Positions 1 to 9,442 are shown, counted from the first letter of the stretch. The stretch: 64,000 nt of DNA from Aerococcus urinaeequi (GCF_001543205.1 NZ_CP014162.1:186001-250000); one strand, 5' to 3'. Notes: generated from the letters alone by a model not told the origin. A program made the numbers and translations.

Positions 1-411
1 TTCTGAAAGGCGCTCTAAACTAGTATTCGCTTCGATCGGGTGTTCAAGAATACGGTGCTTTAATTCTTCCGAAAAATTAGGGATATAATCACTTGACCGC
101 TTGCGCTTGCCGTTTTCTTCTAGGGTTTCCTCCAAGTGATGGTCCACCGCATCTGCCATAGCTGTTGCGTCCATAGTTTCCATTTCTAGGTCGTAATTGA
201 TAATCTCTCCTTCAATAGTCCCTTGAAATTCGTCGGTCGCTAATTTTCCGCGTAGGGCGCGTACTAGGGTGGATTTACCTGAGGCATTAGCCCCGATGAT
301 CAACACTTTTTCACCGCGATAGAATGTTAGATTGATATTTTTCAATGCCCGTCTACCTGCACCCTCATAGGTAAACGACATATTTTTAAATTGTATCCAA
401 GGATTGGACAT
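1..411 (-). CDS. ABC transporter ATP-binding protein (partial, N-terminal 137 residues)
   Basis: Reading the minus strand from an ATG at 409-411 gives an open frame that runs off the left edge of the window. The start follows a purine-rich GAAAGGGG ribosome binding site. The protein opens like an ABC ATPase: an FxYxG-type A-loop region (MSFTYEGAGRRALKNINL), then a Walker A motif GANASGKST near residues 39-47. Instead of moving quickly to a Q-loop, the chain continues with a charged, Lys/Glu-rich stretch of about 65 residues in which I find no Q-loop, signature motif or Walker B; these would lie outside the window if present. Cytoplasmic energy-coupling role, substrate unknown. ECF-type or duplicated YkoD-like ATPases are the nearest match in style. 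Family assignment is secure, function is not. Confidence 0.8.
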   Translation of the reverse strand, partial: MSNPWIQFKNMSFTYEGAGRRALKNINLTFYRGEKVLIIGANASGKSTLVRALRGKLATDEFQGTIEGEIINYDLEMETMDATAMADAVDHHLEETLEENGKRKRSSDYIPNFSEELKHRILEHPIEANTSLERLSE

Positions 412-483
412 AAATCCATGCCCCTTTCAATAATATTTACGTGCGAATGGTTATATAAATCCTATCTAATAGCTGGTGAATTC

Positions 484-1419
484 CTAATTGCCGAAAGCAG
501 CATCTACTGTATCGTATTTAGACCGTTTACCTAAAATACGCACTTCTGGTTCAAGGACTACCTTATTCAGGTCCCAAATCACTTCTTGAATATGGTGGAT
601 CATGTTAATATAGTCAGTTGCCGTAGCACCACCCACGTTGATAATGAAACCAGCATGTTTTTTCGAAATTTGTGCACCACCAATAGTGTAGCCTTGTAAT
701 TCAGCTTCTTGGATCAGTTTCCCTGTAAAATGGCCTTCTGGTCGTTTAAAAACAGAACCGCATGATGGATACTCTAACGGTTGCTTCGATTCACGAAGGT
801 AAGTTAACTCATCCATTTTAGCTAAGATTGACTGTAGGTCGCCCTTTTTCAATTTAAAACGGGCTTCAACCACAATGTCCCCAGTTTCTTGTAGGTCAGA
901 ATGGCGGTAAGCGAGATTTAGGTCTTCGTTCTTCAGCGTATACATACGGCCAGCTTTTGTGACTACGTCCACTTCCACTAGGACTTCAGAAATTTCGCCG
1001 CCATATGCACCTGCGTTCATGTAAACAGCGCCACCAGTGGATCCTGGGATACCACAAGCGAATTCAAAACCAGTCAAGCCTTCAGCTCCTGCGGAACGAC
1101 TCACATCGATGATTTTAGAGCCAGCGCCAGCTTTAATGTGTGTACCGTCAATTTGGATATAATCCATTTCAGTCAGCATCAAGACAACACCTGACACACC
1201 TTCATCTGAAATGATTACGTTTGAAGAATTACCAAGAACTAAAATTGGTTCGTGGGCTTTATTGGCAAAACGAACAAGTGCTTGGATTTCTTCTGGTGTC
1301 TCTGGGAAAATTAAAACATCCGCTGGTCCACCCGTTTTTGTATAAGTATAGTTATTTAATGGTTCGTGAAATTTAATCGTTGATTGGGGAAATGCTTTAC
1401 GCAGATCATTTAAAAACAT
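484..1419 (-). CDS. murB: UDP-N-acetylenolpyruvoylglucosamine reductase MurB
   Basis: MurB reduces UDP-GlcNAc-enolpyruvate to UDP-MurNAc with NADPH and FAD, the second committed step of cytosolic peptidoglycan precursor synthesis. The 311-residue protein has the FAD-binding signature TGGPADVLIFP near residue 30, LGNSSNVIISDEG near 62, GIPGSTGGAVYMNAGAYGGE near 123-142, and a catalytic-loop segment YPSCGSVFKRP near 218 in which Ser is the expected proton donor. The C-terminal LEPEVRILG carries the conserved Glu. Length and motif order are normal for the short (type II) MurB found in Firmicutes. It stands alone between the partial ABC ATPase and a divergent small membrane protein gene, so it probably has its own promoter. 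Confidence 0.97.
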   Translation of the reverse strand: MFLNDLRKAFPQSTIKFHEPLNNYTYTKTGGPADVLIFPETPEEIQALVRFANKAHEPILVLGNSSNVIISDEGVSGVVLMLTEMDYIQIDGTHIKAGAGSKIIDVSRSAGAEGLTGFEFACGIPGSTGGAVYMNAGAYGGEISEVLVEVDVVTKAGRMYTLKNEDLNLAYRHSDLQETGDIVVEARFKLKKGDLQSILAKMDELTYLRESKQPLEYPSCGSVFKRPEGHFTGKLIQEAELQGYTIGGAQISKKHAGFIINVGGATATDYINMIHHIQEVIWDLNKVVLEPEVRILGKRSKYDTVDAAFGN

Positions 1420-1645
1420 GGTAAATTACCCTTCCTGGTAATATATTTAGCAATAATAAAAAACAGCAAAAATTGCTGAAAAAATGCTAGTTGTATCTAA
1501 TTCATAATAACACATTTTAACGCATTTTTACATTGTGTTAAAGGGTTTGTGTGGCAGATTCGTTAACATTTTCTTAAAAGCATGTTATAGTATTATTCTA
1601 ATTAGTGACAAATTGTCACAACTTGTGATACGAAAGGACTTCTCC

Positions 1646-1885
1646 ATGAATAAAATCAGACAAAATGCCTTAATGATGCTCGCTTTAACCTTTATCTACG
1701 CAGGTTTGCAAGTTGCCCGGCCTGCAGCGGATCTAGCTTGGACAAACATCTCACTATCAATCATTATTCCAATTATTGCCATGATTTTCGCCTTTAATGA
1801 GAAAGATAATAAATGGCGTTGGTCCCTTGTAACAATTGAAGTCATTCTATTAATTGTAATGATTGCTATGGCCATTCTGAAGTAG
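1646..1885 (+). CDS. small two-helix membrane protein of unknown function
   Basis: A 79-residue protein starting at an ATG preceded by GAAAGGA seven bases upstream. An in-frame ATG at 1535 would give 116 residues, but that extension lacks a ribosome binding site and is not protein-like. Two to three hydrophobic stretches are visible (residues about 8-24, 31-46 and 58-77), separated by the polar loop FNEKDNKWRW. I do not recognise a family; small proteins of this kind are common in Lactobacillales. It is divergent from murB and ends at a strong bidirectional terminator. That it is a real gene rests on the ribosome binding site, hydrophobic periodicity and terminator. Confidence 0.65.
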   Translation: MNKIRQNALMMLALTFIYAGLQVARPAADLAWTNISLSIIIPIIAMIFAFNEKDNKWRWSLVTIEVILLIVMIAMAILK

Positions 1886-1897
1886 TATACGGATTTT

Positions 1898-1932
1898 AAA
1901 AAGGTCGAGACTGAAATGGTCTCGACCTTTTT
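1898..1932. terminator. bidirectional rho-independent terminator
   Basis: A 14-bp stem (AAAAAGGTCGAGAC paired with GTCTCGACCTTTTT) closes a 7-nt loop, with A-run and T-run on either side. It sits between convergent genes and can end transcription of both the small membrane protein and the acetyltransferase. Confidence 0.9.
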
Positions 1933-1947
1933 GTATTTGCAATATTC

Positions 1948-2487
1948 TTATGCTTGGTCTTGGTTTTCGACTGCTAAGCCCATCATGACTAAATCATGGA
2001 AGGCGTCGTCATGATACATCCCTTTAGGGGTTACACCAATTTCTTCAAAACCAAATTTTTCATATAAGCTAATGGCCCGCATATTATCTTTAGATACTTC
2101 TAAACGTAAATAACGTAAGATATCATTTTCTGTTGCCCAGTCAATCATATCTTCCATCATGACACGGGATAAACCCAGTCCCCAGAATCGACGTAGAATG
2201 GAAATGCCTAGTTCCCCCATATGCGCAACTTTAGCATGTTGTTCTGCCCCGATGCTTGCAACTCCAATAATATCATCCCCTAATCGTGCAATTAATACAC
2301 GATTATTCAACGCTTCTTGTAAAGATTTCAAATAACGGGTTTCTTGTTCTTGGTTAATCCCTAAACCTTCTTCACCAAATGAAAGGAAGTCTGTTTCACC
2401 ACCGACCTCTTTGTAAAAGTCTAATAAAGCTTTCGCATCCTTTGGCATCGCATCTGCTAAGGTAATTTCTAATTGTTCTTTTTTCAT
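1948..2487 (-). CDS. GNAT-family N-acetyltransferase
   Basis: A 179-residue protein with the GNAT fold: an N-terminal strand/helix (DAMPKDAKALLDFYKEVGGE), then VLIARLGDDIIGVASIG, then the acetyl-CoA pyrophosphate-binding region LGISILRRFWGLGLSRVMME near residues 93-112, and the C-terminal MRAISLYEKFGFEEIGV typical of RimI/RimJ relatives. It should transfer an acetyl group from acetyl-CoA to an amine of a small molecule or protein; the substrate cannot be read from the sequence. It lies just upstream of the shared terminator and 45 bases downstream of tsaE, so it may be cotranscribed with tsaE. Confidence 0.88.
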   Translation of the reverse strand: MKKEQLEITLADAMPKDAKALLDFYKEVGGETDFLSFGEEGLGINQEQETRYLKSLQEALNNRVLIARLGDDIIGVASIGAEQHAKVAHMGELGISILRRFWGLGLSRVMMEDMIDWATENDILRYLRLEVSKDNMRAISLYEKFGFEEIGVTPKGMYHDDAFHDLVMMGLAVENQDQA

Positions 2488-2532
2488 ATAGTCTCAATCC
2501 TTCTATTTCACTACTACACTATCATAATTTTT

Positions 2533-3000
2533 TTAGGTTAAATCAGCCAGTAAATCATCGTACAAGGCTTGTCCGCGAGGTCCTTCAAAGCTTAATTCAA
2601 CAACGCGGCTAGTCTCACTTGTTGCGGATAAAGCTAACCAAAGGTAGTCCTTAGGCAAATCTTCCACGACAAATTGCGGCCATTCAATAATTGTAACGCC
2701 ATCCCCATTGATATAATCTTCTAAACCAACACTGTCTGAGCCAGTTTCCTCTAGTCGATAGGCGTCCATATGATAAAGTGGGATATCATTATCCTCATAT
2801 TCGCGGATAATAGTGTAAGTTGGGCTTTTGATGGCTTGGTCGATCCCTAATGCTTTCGCAAAGTATTTAGTAAATGTTGTTTTACCCGCACCTAAGTTTC
2901 CTTCTAAGCAAATAATATCGCCTGCTTGCACCAAGTGCGCTAATTTTTGGGCAAAAGCATCTGTATCTCTTTCACTTGCCCAATCAATTGTATAACCCAT
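2533..3000 (-). CDS. tsaE: tRNA threonylcarbamoyladenosine biosynthesis ATPase TsaE
   Basis: TsaE is the small ATPase that works with TsaB and TsaD to put the threonylcarbamoyl group on A37 of ANN-decoding tRNAs in the cytosol. The 155-residue protein has Walker A GNLGAGKTT at residues 34-42, SPTYTIIREYE near 59-69 and the LYHMDAYRLEE motif near 75-85 with the functional Asp/Tyr, followed by an IIEWP element near 105. Length is normal. TsaB and TsaD are not in this window. A pta gene precedes it with a terminator between the two, so it probably starts its own transcription unit together with the acetyltransferase. Confidence 0.95.
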   Translation of the reverse strand: MGYTIDWASERDTDAFAQKLAHLVQAGDIICLEGNLGAGKTTFTKYFAKALGIDQAIKSPTYTIIREYEDNDIPLYHMDAYRLEETGSDSVGLEDYINGDGVTIIEWPQFVVEDLPKDYLWLALSATSETSRVVELSFEGPRGQALYDDLLADLT

Positions 3001-3053
3001 GTTACCCCTTCTCTCCCTATAATTTCATCATTTACTTTACTAAAAAATCAAAA

Positions 3054-3083
3054 AGACTACAAGATTAATAACTCTTGTAGTCT
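3054..3083 (-). terminator. rho-independent terminator of pta
   Basis: On the minus strand an 11-bp stem (AGACTACAAGA with TCTTGTAGTCT), 8-nt loop, followed by a TTTTTGATTTTTT run, 25 bases past the pta stop codon. Confidence 0.9.
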
Positions 3084-3107
3084 CCTAAAGTAATATTAGC
3101 TATAGCT

Positions 3108-4091
3108 TTAGTCTTCTAAAATGGCTTGGTTAGCGGTAATAATTGCTAACTTGTAGACATCTTCTTCTATACAACCACGTGAAAGGTCTGAGATTGGTTT
3201 TGCCATACCTTGTAAGATTGGCCCAATTGCTTCAAAGTTACCGAAACGTTGTGCAATCTTGTAGCCAATGTTACCTGATTGGATTTCTGGGAATACGAAT
3301 ACTGTTGCTTGACCAGCAACGTTTGAATCTGGTGCTTTTTGTTTTGCTACTGCATCTACAAAAGCCGCATCAAATTGTAATTCACCGTCAATTTCAAATT
3401 GTGGTGCTTTTTCTTTCGCAAGACGTGTTGCTTCAGCAACTTTTTCTTGCTCTGGAGATTTTGCTGACCCTTTAGTTGAGAAGCTTAATAAAGCAACTTT
3501 TGGATCAATGTCAAACATCGCTGCTGTTTTAGCAGATTCAACTGCAATCTCTGCTAAACCTTCTGCATCCGGATTGATGTTGATAGCACAGTCAGAGAAC
3601 AAGTATTTCTCTTGGTCACGACCACGTAACATAATGAAAGCACCTGATGTTGATTTAACACCTGGTTTAGTTTTGATGATTTGTAGTGCTGGACGAACAG
3701 TATCACCTGTTGAGTGACGTGCACCAGATACTAAAGCATCACATGAGCCTAAATAAACTAACATAGTACCAAAATAGTTTTCATCACGTAAGATTTCGCG
3801 TGCTTGCTCTTCAGTCGCTTTACCTTTACGGCGTTCAACGAAAGCTTGAACCATGTCTTCGAATGCATCATAATTGTTTGGATCAATAATCTCAATATTA
3901 TCGATATCAAACCCACGCTCATGCGCAATAGATTTCAATTCTTCTGGATTACCTAATAAAACTGGTTCAAGAATCCCTTCAGCTTTCAAACGCACAACAG
4001 CACCTAGAATACGCTCATCGTAGCCCTCAGGGAATACAACACGTACATTTTTATCTTGGATCTTGGCCTTTAAGCTATCAAACATCTCCAT
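3108..4091 (-). CDS. pta: phosphate acetyltransferase
   Basis: Pta interconverts acetyl-CoA plus phosphate and acetyl-phosphate plus CoA; with acetate kinase (not in this window) it yields ATP and acetate during fermentation or overflow metabolism. The 327-residue protein starts with LKAKIQDKNVRVVFPEGYDERI and contains the PTA_PTB motifs ALVSGARHSTGDTVRPALQ near residue 118-136 and ALLSFSTKGSAKSPE near 200-214. Length matches the single-domain Gram-positive enzyme. The ATG at 4091 follows AGGAGG with a 10-base spacer; the ATG two codons further in is too far away. A cre-like site lies just upstream at 4115-4128, which would fit the known catabolite control of pta in Firmicutes. Confidence 0.96.
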   Translation of the reverse strand: MEMFDSLKAKIQDKNVRVVFPEGYDERILGAVVRLKAEGILEPVLLGNPEELKSIAHERGFDIDNIEIIDPNNYDAFEDMVQAFVERRKGKATEEQAREILRDENYFGTMLVYLGSCDALVSGARHSTGDTVRPALQIIKTKPGVKSTSGAFIMLRGRDQEKYLFSDCAININPDAEGLAEIAVESAKTAAMFDIDPKVALLSFSTKGSAKSPEQEKVAEATRLAKEKAPQFEIDGELQFDAAFVDAVAKQKAPDSNVAGQATVFVFPEIQSGNIGYKIAQRFGNFEAIGPILQGMAKPISDLSRGCIEEDVYKLAIITANQAILED

Positions 4092-4114
4092 TTTTTTACA
4101 TTCCTCCTAGAAAT

Positions 4115-4128
4115 TTAAAACGCTCACT
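4115..4128 (+). promoter_or_regulatory. candidate CcpA (cre) site upstream of pta
   Basis: TTAAAACGCTCACT matches the degenerate catabolite-responsive consensus TGWAANCGNTNWCW at 13 of 14 positions (only the second base differs). It lies 24-37 bases upstream of the pta start. CcpA activation or repression of pta via cre is known in other Firmicutes; binding here is inferred. Confidence 0.4.
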
Positions 4129-4249
4129 ATCCCTTATTTTACATGAATCTTAAACATTTGTCATAACAATTACTGCAAAGTTCCTAATACAAGTCTTTGT
4201 ATAGTTAGATTTTATTTTCTATCATTTTTTGAACCAGAATTTATATCAT

Positions 4250-5725
4250 TCAATACAATGTTGTTCTCGAGGCTTGATCAAGTAAATCTGCATAACTTCT
4301 AAAATTTAAAAATTTCTGATGATACTTTTCTCGCGATTTTTTATCCGGCTCAATAGTGGAAAACGACAAGCTTTCTCGCAATCTGGCGCCTTCTACTAGG
4401 ACGCCAGCACCAACTAAGCTAGCATCGTCACCTGACACATATTGCAAGGTTATACCTAATATATTCGCAATCCATTGTCCTATTTTAGGGTCTGCGAATA
4501 TTTTGCCATTTACTTGGACAATCTTTTGATTTAAATGTGTTGTTTCAAAGACTAAGTCAATCACCTGACGGATTTCAAAAAATACTCCTTCAAACACCGC
4601 TTTTGCCATATCTAACTGACTAGTATGCCCCTGTATACCTTTAAATTCAGCTTGAAGATAGGCATTCCAATATGGCGCTCTTTCCCCATTTAAAAATGGC
4701 AAAAAGTAAGGGCCACTAGCAGAAAAATCATGTGCCAAAATTATCTGCAACATGTCTTCAAAGGACTGTCCTTTTTCCATAAAACCAAAGTGTTGGTATA
4801 ACCATTCAAGTGCATTACCAGCGTTGTTAACTGGACCACCGATAATGTAGTGGGGTTTGTCATCGGCTATATATGAAAAAACCTGACCACTCTCATTAAT
4901 AGATAATTGGTCACTCAAAGTTCTCACGGCAGCTGAAGTACCAAAGGATAGGACAAATGGACTGAGCGACTGGTCTTCTTGGCTAGCATAAGCTAAGTTG
5001 GATAGATTTGCTAAGGCACCGTCCGTTGATCCTGGTAATATTTGGAATCCTTTAGCTAATTGTAAGCTTTGAATAAATTCGGCTTTAACTGGTATTTTTT
5101 GCCTACTAGATACCAATTTAGCTAGTTGTTTTTTTTGGATATTCACATGGTTCAATAGTTTCTTTGACCATTTATGATTTGCTAAATCCATCAGACCCAT
5201 TGAAGAAGCTGTCGCGTAGTCAATAACATATTTGCCTGTTAAACGACGAATGATGTAAGCCTTAATATCCATAAATTGAATGGAAGGATCCCCAAATAAA
5301 TCTGGACGCGATTGGTTGAGATAAGCTAGTTTAACAAATGGATTCATTGCATGGATAGGTGTACCTGATAAAGCAAAAAATTCCTTAGCTTGACCAGATA
5401 TCTGCATTTCATAACCAATATCTTTGGCTCGTAAATCAGCCCAGGTCATCGTCTTTTGTAAAACTTCTCCGTTACTATCAGTAGCTAATAGCGCATGCAT
5501 TTGGCTGGAAAATATCAAATGCTTTACTTCTGGGTACTTCGCTTGCATTTTGCTTAGTAAATCAGTGAACTGATTAAAAACTACCGTTGGATCACTTTCA
5601 TGTTTACCAGGGTCATCTTGACTGATAATGTTGCGCGTTTCCATCGTGTCTATTAGCTGATAGGGTGTTTCCATCAGGACGAATTTTAAGTTTGTTGTAC
5701 CAAGATCGGCGACAAAATATTGCAC
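4250..5725 (-). CDS. FGGY-family carbohydrate kinase, probably gluconokinase
   Basis: A 491-residue kinase with the two-domain ribokinase/hexokinase-like FGGY fold. The start chosen is GTG at 5723-5725, preceded by AGGAAGGTAGG, so the protein begins QYFVADLGTTNLKFVLMET, the phosphate-1 motif. An ATG further upstream would add 21 residues with no family similarity. Other landmarks are MTWADLRA near residue 91, the PGSTDGALANL segment near 251, FGTSAAVRTL near 282, LPFLNGERAPYWN near 364 and the adenosine motif VNGKIFADPKIGQWIANIL near 420. The NGERAPYWN and DLRA elements are typical of gluconate kinases, giving 6-phosphogluconate; xylulokinase or another pentulose kinase is the alternative. 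No transporter or regulator lies beside it. Poor start context and AT-rich flanks are normal for this window. Confidence 0.85.
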   Translation of the reverse strand: MQYFVADLGTTNLKFVLMETPYQLIDTMETRNIISQDDPGKHESDPTVVFNQFTDLLSKMQAKYPEVKHLIFSSQMHALLATDSNGEVLQKTMTWADLRAKDIGYEMQISGQAKEFFALSGTPIHAMNPFVKLAYLNQSRPDLFGDPSIQFMDIKAYIIRRLTGKYVIDYATASSMGLMDLANHKWSKKLLNHVNIQKKQLAKLVSSRQKIPVKAEFIQSLQLAKGFQILPGSTDGALANLSNLAYASQEDQSLSPFVLSFGTSAAVRTLSDQLSINESGQVFSYIADDKPHYIIGGPVNNAGNALEWLYQHFGFMEKGQSFEDMLQIILAHDFSASGPYFLPFLNGERAPYWNAYLQAEFKGIQGHTSQLDMAKAVFEGVFFEIRQVIDLVFETTHLNQKIVQVNGKIFADPKIGQWIANILGITLQYVSGDDASLVGAGVLVEGARLRESLSFSTIEPDKKSREKYHQKFLNFRSYADLLDQASRTTLY

Positions 5726-5820
5726 AATGATTCCTACCTTCCTTTTATAATGCATCTTTAACTTGGCTAAATATAGCCGTTTTTCCAAAATGAATTGACT
5801 AAGTTCATTTAACCATAAAA

Positions 5821-5863
5821 AAGCAATGAGGCCACGATAAATATTTATCTGACTTCACTGCTT
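5821..5863 (-). terminator. probable rho-independent terminator of pheST
   Basis: On the minus strand AAGCAGTGA pairs with TCATTGCTT around a loop containing the self-complementary GATAAATATTTATC, followed by TTTTTT. It lies about 35 bases after the pheT stop. Confidence 0.7.
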
Positions 5864-5898
5864 ATCTTAAAAATTATATCTAATTGAATAAATGATGA

Positions 5899-8328
5899 TT
5901 AGCGGATTTCTGCTGCCAATTCATTTGTTAAGGCTTCAGTAATGCGTGCCACATCGTTGGTTACCTCTTCATCAGTCAAGGTTGCTTGTGGATTTAAGTA
6001 TTTCAAGCTATATGCTAATGATTTCTTACCATCTTCGATATTATCACCTTGGTACACATCAAAGATTTCGATATCCACTAAAATACCACCTTTTGATGCC
6101 TTTTGAATCGTTTTTACGACATCAGCATTTGTTACTTGGTCAGACACCAGGATTGCAATATCACGGTCTGAACCTGGGAACTTCGCGATTGGTGATTGTC
6201 TTACTTCAACTTTTGGTAAAGCATAAATTTCATCTAATGAAATTTCAAACACTAAGGTATCTTTTAAGTCATATTCATCGGCAATACTTGGATGTAATTG
6301 ACCAATATACCCTAATTCAACACGTTCATCTGATTGACCAATGGCATAAATTCTAGCTGTACGTCCCGGATGCATGTCTGCTAACTCAGAAGTTGCTTCA
6401 AATTCCACAGCTACATCAAGGTTGAAAGAATCCATTACACTTTCAACGATTCCCTTCATGTCATAGAAATCTACAGCTTTAGCTTGGTGGCTCCAGGTTT
6501 TTGCTTGCGCGTTACCTGTCCAAACAGCTGCCAGGTGTGTTTCATCAACTGGTAGATCTGCATCTGTCCATTTGAACACGCGACCTGATTCAAAAATAGC
6601 GACGTCTGAAATTTTGCGTGCTACGTTATATTGAACGATATCCAATAAAGCACTTAATAAGTTTGTACGCATATAGCGACGGTCATCTGACATTAGGAAG
6701 TCTAGTGCTACTGGTTTTGCATTAGCCATTTCTAATGTTGTTTGGTTGTCACCGATTAATGAGTAAGCAATGACTTGATTGAAACCTTCAGCTAACATTT
6801 GATTGTCAGTACGACGTTTAAAGGTTTGCCAATCTGTTAAGCCCATATTTTGCGCATTTACTGAAGGTAAGCGAGAAGGAATCTTATCATAACCGTAGAT
6901 ACGTGCAATTTCTTCAACTAGGTCTGCTTGAATGTGAATATCCCAACGACGCGCAGGTACAGAAACTGTAAATTCATCACCATCACCTGATACTTCAAAC
7001 TGTAGTTGTTCAAAAACTTGTTGGATATCTGCATAAGTCAAGTTCATACCTATACGCTTATCAACATAAGTAAGACTTGTGGTTACTTGCACTGGTGTTA
7101 AATCGATAGCAGATACACGTTCAGTTCCTTCTACCAATTCACCTTTAGCTAAGTCTGCAATCATTTCAGCGGCAAAAGCACCTGATTCAGCGATTGTTGC
7201 CTTATTGATACCACGTTCATTACGCATAGATGATTCTGAATGCAAACCATTGCGACGTGCAGTTTTACGAATGTGGATTGGTTCAAAGTTGGCTGCTTCA
7301 ATCAATACATTTGTCGTATTTTCATCAATTTCAGTATCTAAACCACCCATTACACCAGCAAGCGCAATCGGTTTTTCGCCATCGGTAATCACGATATCTG
7401 AATCTAACAATGGACGGTCTACTTCATCTAACGTCACGATTCGTTCGCCAGCTTTAGCTAGACGCGTTTCAATGACCTTGTTGTCTAATTTATCATAGTC
7501 AAAAGCATGTAACGGTTGACCATTTGCTAGTAAAACGTAGTTCGTAATATCTACTACGTTATTAATTGGACGGATACCAGCTGCCATTAACCGTAATTGT
7601 AACCATAGAGGTGATGGTTCAACAGTGACATTTTTCACTAAGAAGGCATTATATTCAGGTACTAATTCAGTATCTGAAACCTTTAAGTTAATTGCACCTG
7701 CTAAGTCATTACCCTCAAATTTGGTTAAATCTGTGTAGTCAAAGTTTGGTTGACGGTTGTATACAGCCGCTAATTCCCAAGCTACACCGCGCATAGAGAA
7801 GGCATCTGCACGGTTTGGAGTGATATCTAATTCGATGATAGGATCATCTAATTTCAAGTATTCTACAATATCCATGCCAGCTGGAGCATCTTCAGGTAAT
7901 ACCATGATACCATCAGCATATTCTTTAGGTACTACACTGTTTGAGAAACCAATTTCTTCAAGTGAACAAATCATACCTTGAGAGACAACACCACGCATCT
8001 TACCTTTTTTAATTTTTACATTACCAGCAATACGAGAGTTTGGTAAGGCAACAATCACTTTTTGACCTGCAGCTACGTTTGGCGCACCACAGACAATTTG
8101 GTATGGTTCTTCTTGACCAACTTCAACAGTCGTAATAGACAAGTGGTCAGAATCGGGGTGTGGTTCGCAAGTTAATACGTGACCCACAACAATTTTCTTT
8201 AATCCTGTTCCTAATGCGTTCACGCCGTCTACTTCGATACCGGTACGTGACATACGTTCGCCAATATCTTGCGGATTCAAGTCAGCAAGATCGATAAATT
8301 CATTTAACCAATTATATGATACTTTCAT
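5899..8328 (-). CDS. pheT: phenylalanyl-tRNA synthetase beta subunit
   Basis: PheT forms the alpha2-beta2 phenylalanyl-tRNA synthetase with PheS, charging tRNA-Phe; the beta subunit provides tRNA recognition and editing. The 809-residue protein shows, in order, the N-terminal EMAP-II-like tRNA-binding domain (VVGHVLTCEPHPDSDHLSI near residue 47), the B3/B4 editing region with RGVAWELAAVYNRQP near 180, the B5 domain, the catalytic-like core, and the C-terminal FDX-ACB domain (KFPGSDRDIAILVSD near 720). Length is normal. It follows pheS by 6 bases, so the pair is an operon controlled by the T-box upstream of pheS. Confidence 0.98.
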   Translation of the reverse strand: MKVSYNWLNEFIDLADLNPQDIGERMSRTGIEVDGVNALGTGLKKIVVGHVLTCEPHPDSDHLSITTVEVGQEEPYQIVCGAPNVAAGQKVIVALPNSRIAGNVKIKKGKMRGVVSQGMICSLEEIGFSNSVVPKEYADGIMVLPEDAPAGMDIVEYLKLDDPIIELDITPNRADAFSMRGVAWELAAVYNRQPNFDYTDLTKFEGNDLAGAINLKVSDTELVPEYNAFLVKNVTVEPSPLWLQLRLMAAGIRPINNVVDITNYVLLANGQPLHAFDYDKLDNKVIETRLAKAGERIVTLDEVDRPLLDSDIVITDGEKPIALAGVMGGLDTEIDENTTNVLIEAANFEPIHIRKTARRNGLHSESSMRNERGINKATIAESGAFAAEMIADLAKGELVEGTERVSAIDLTPVQVTTSLTYVDKRIGMNLTYADIQQVFEQLQFEVSGDGDEFTVSVPARRWDIHIQADLVEEIARIYGYDKIPSRLPSVNAQNMGLTDWQTFKRRTDNQMLAEGFNQVIAYSLIGDNQTTLEMANAKPVALDFLMSDDRRYMRTNLLSALLDIVQYNVARKISDVAIFESGRVFKWTDADLPVDETHLAAVWTGNAQAKTWSHQAKAVDFYDMKGIVESVMDSFNLDVAVEFEATSELADMHPGRTARIYAIGQSDERVELGYIGQLHPSIADEYDLKDTLVFEISLDEIYALPKVEVRQSPIAKFPGSDRDIAILVSDQVTNADVVKTIQKASKGGILVDIEIFDVYQGDNIEDGKKSLAYSLKYLNPQATLTDEEVTNDVARITEALTNELAAEIR

Positions 8329-8334
8329 TAATTG

Positions 8335-9381
8335 CTACCCCTCTTCCGTAAATTGTTTTAAGAATCGTAAATCATTTTGGTAGAAATGACGGATATCATC
8401 AATACCATATTTCAACATTGCAACACGGTCTGGTCCTAAACCAAAAGCAAAACCAGCATATTCAGTAGAGTCAATACCAGCCATTTCAAGTACAGAAGGA
8501 TGAACCATACCAGCACCTAGAATTTCAATCCAACCAGATTGCTTACAGATGTTACAGCCAGCACCACCACATTTGAAACAAGTCACATCAACCTCAACAG
8601 ATGGCTCTGTAAATGGGAAATATGATGGACGTAAACGAATTTCAGTTTCTTCCCCAAACATATGACGAGCAAATAGTTCTAGCGTTCCTTTTAAGTCAGC
8701 CAATGAGACATTACGGTCAATGACTAGCCCTTCGATTTGATGGAATTGGTGTGAATGGGTCGCGTCATCATCATCGCGACGATAAACTTTCCCTGGTGAG
8801 ATCATCTTTAATGGCCCTGCTTCAAAATCATGGGCATCCATTGTACGTGCTTGTACTGGTGACGTATGTGTACGCAGTAATACTTCATCGTTAATGTAGA
8901 ATGTATCCTGCATATCACGTGCAGGATGGTCTTTAGGTAAATTCATACGTTCAAAGTTGTAGAAGTCAGACTCAACTTCTGGTCCCTCAACGACTTCGTA
9001 ACCCATAGATACGAATAAGTCTTCAATTTCTTCCATTACTTGTGTTAATACGTGTTTCGTACCAGTTACTGGTTTTTCACCAGGTAGCGTCACATCAATG
9101 GCTTCTGCTTGTAATTGTGCTTCAAGGGCAGCAGCTGATAATAATTCCTCTTTTTCACTCAGTTTTGCGCTAGCTTTTGCCTTCAATTCATTGGCATAAG
9201 CACCAACTTGTGGGCGCTCTTCAGCCGATAAATCACGCATACCACGTAAGGCTTCCGTAATTGGACCCTTTTTCCCTAAATATTTCACACGCACTGCTTT
9301 AATATCAGCTAAGGCGCTTGCTGCTTCAATCTCATCCATGATTTGATTTTCAATTGCTTTTAAATCATCAATAATTTGCAT
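8335..9381 (-). CDS. pheS: phenylalanyl-tRNA synthetase alpha subunit
   Basis: Catalytic alpha subunit of phenylalanyl-tRNA synthetase, a class II enzyme. The 348-residue protein has an N-terminal coiled coil (residues about 1-85) that contacts tRNA, then motif 2 ([21 protein letters not shown], near 200-220) and motif 3 ([18 protein letters not shown], near 310-327). The [17 protein letters not shown] stretch near 268 is the usual Cys-rich loop. It is the first gene of pheST and begins 60 bases downstream of a T-box terminator. Confidence 0.98.
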   Translation of the reverse strand: MQIIDDLKAIENQIMDEIEAASALADIKAVRVKYLGKKGPITEALRGMRDLSAEERPQVGAYANELKAKASAKLSEKEELLSAAALEAQLQAEAIDVTLPGEKPVTGTKHVLTQVMEEIEDLFVSMGYEVVEGPEVESDFYNFERMNLPKDHPARDMQDTFYINDEVLLRTHTSPVQARTMDAHDFEAGPLKMISPGKVYRRDDDDATHSHQFHQIEGLVIDRNVSLADLKGTLELFARHMFGEETEIRLRPSYFPFTEPSVEVDVTCFKCGGAGCNICKQSGWIEILGAGMVHPSVLEMAGIDSTEYAGFAFGLGPDRVAMLKYGIDDIRHFYQNDLRFLKQFTEEG

Positions 9382-9442
9382 TTTTCCATCTCCTGACTTT
9401 TATCCTTTTATGAGTGTTCCTAAAATTGAGTATCTAGACCAA

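Noticed and set aside
1535-1645. N-terminal extension of the small membrane protein
   Set aside because: No ribosome binding site; the extension covers the promoter region, and the ATG at 1646 has GAAAGGA.
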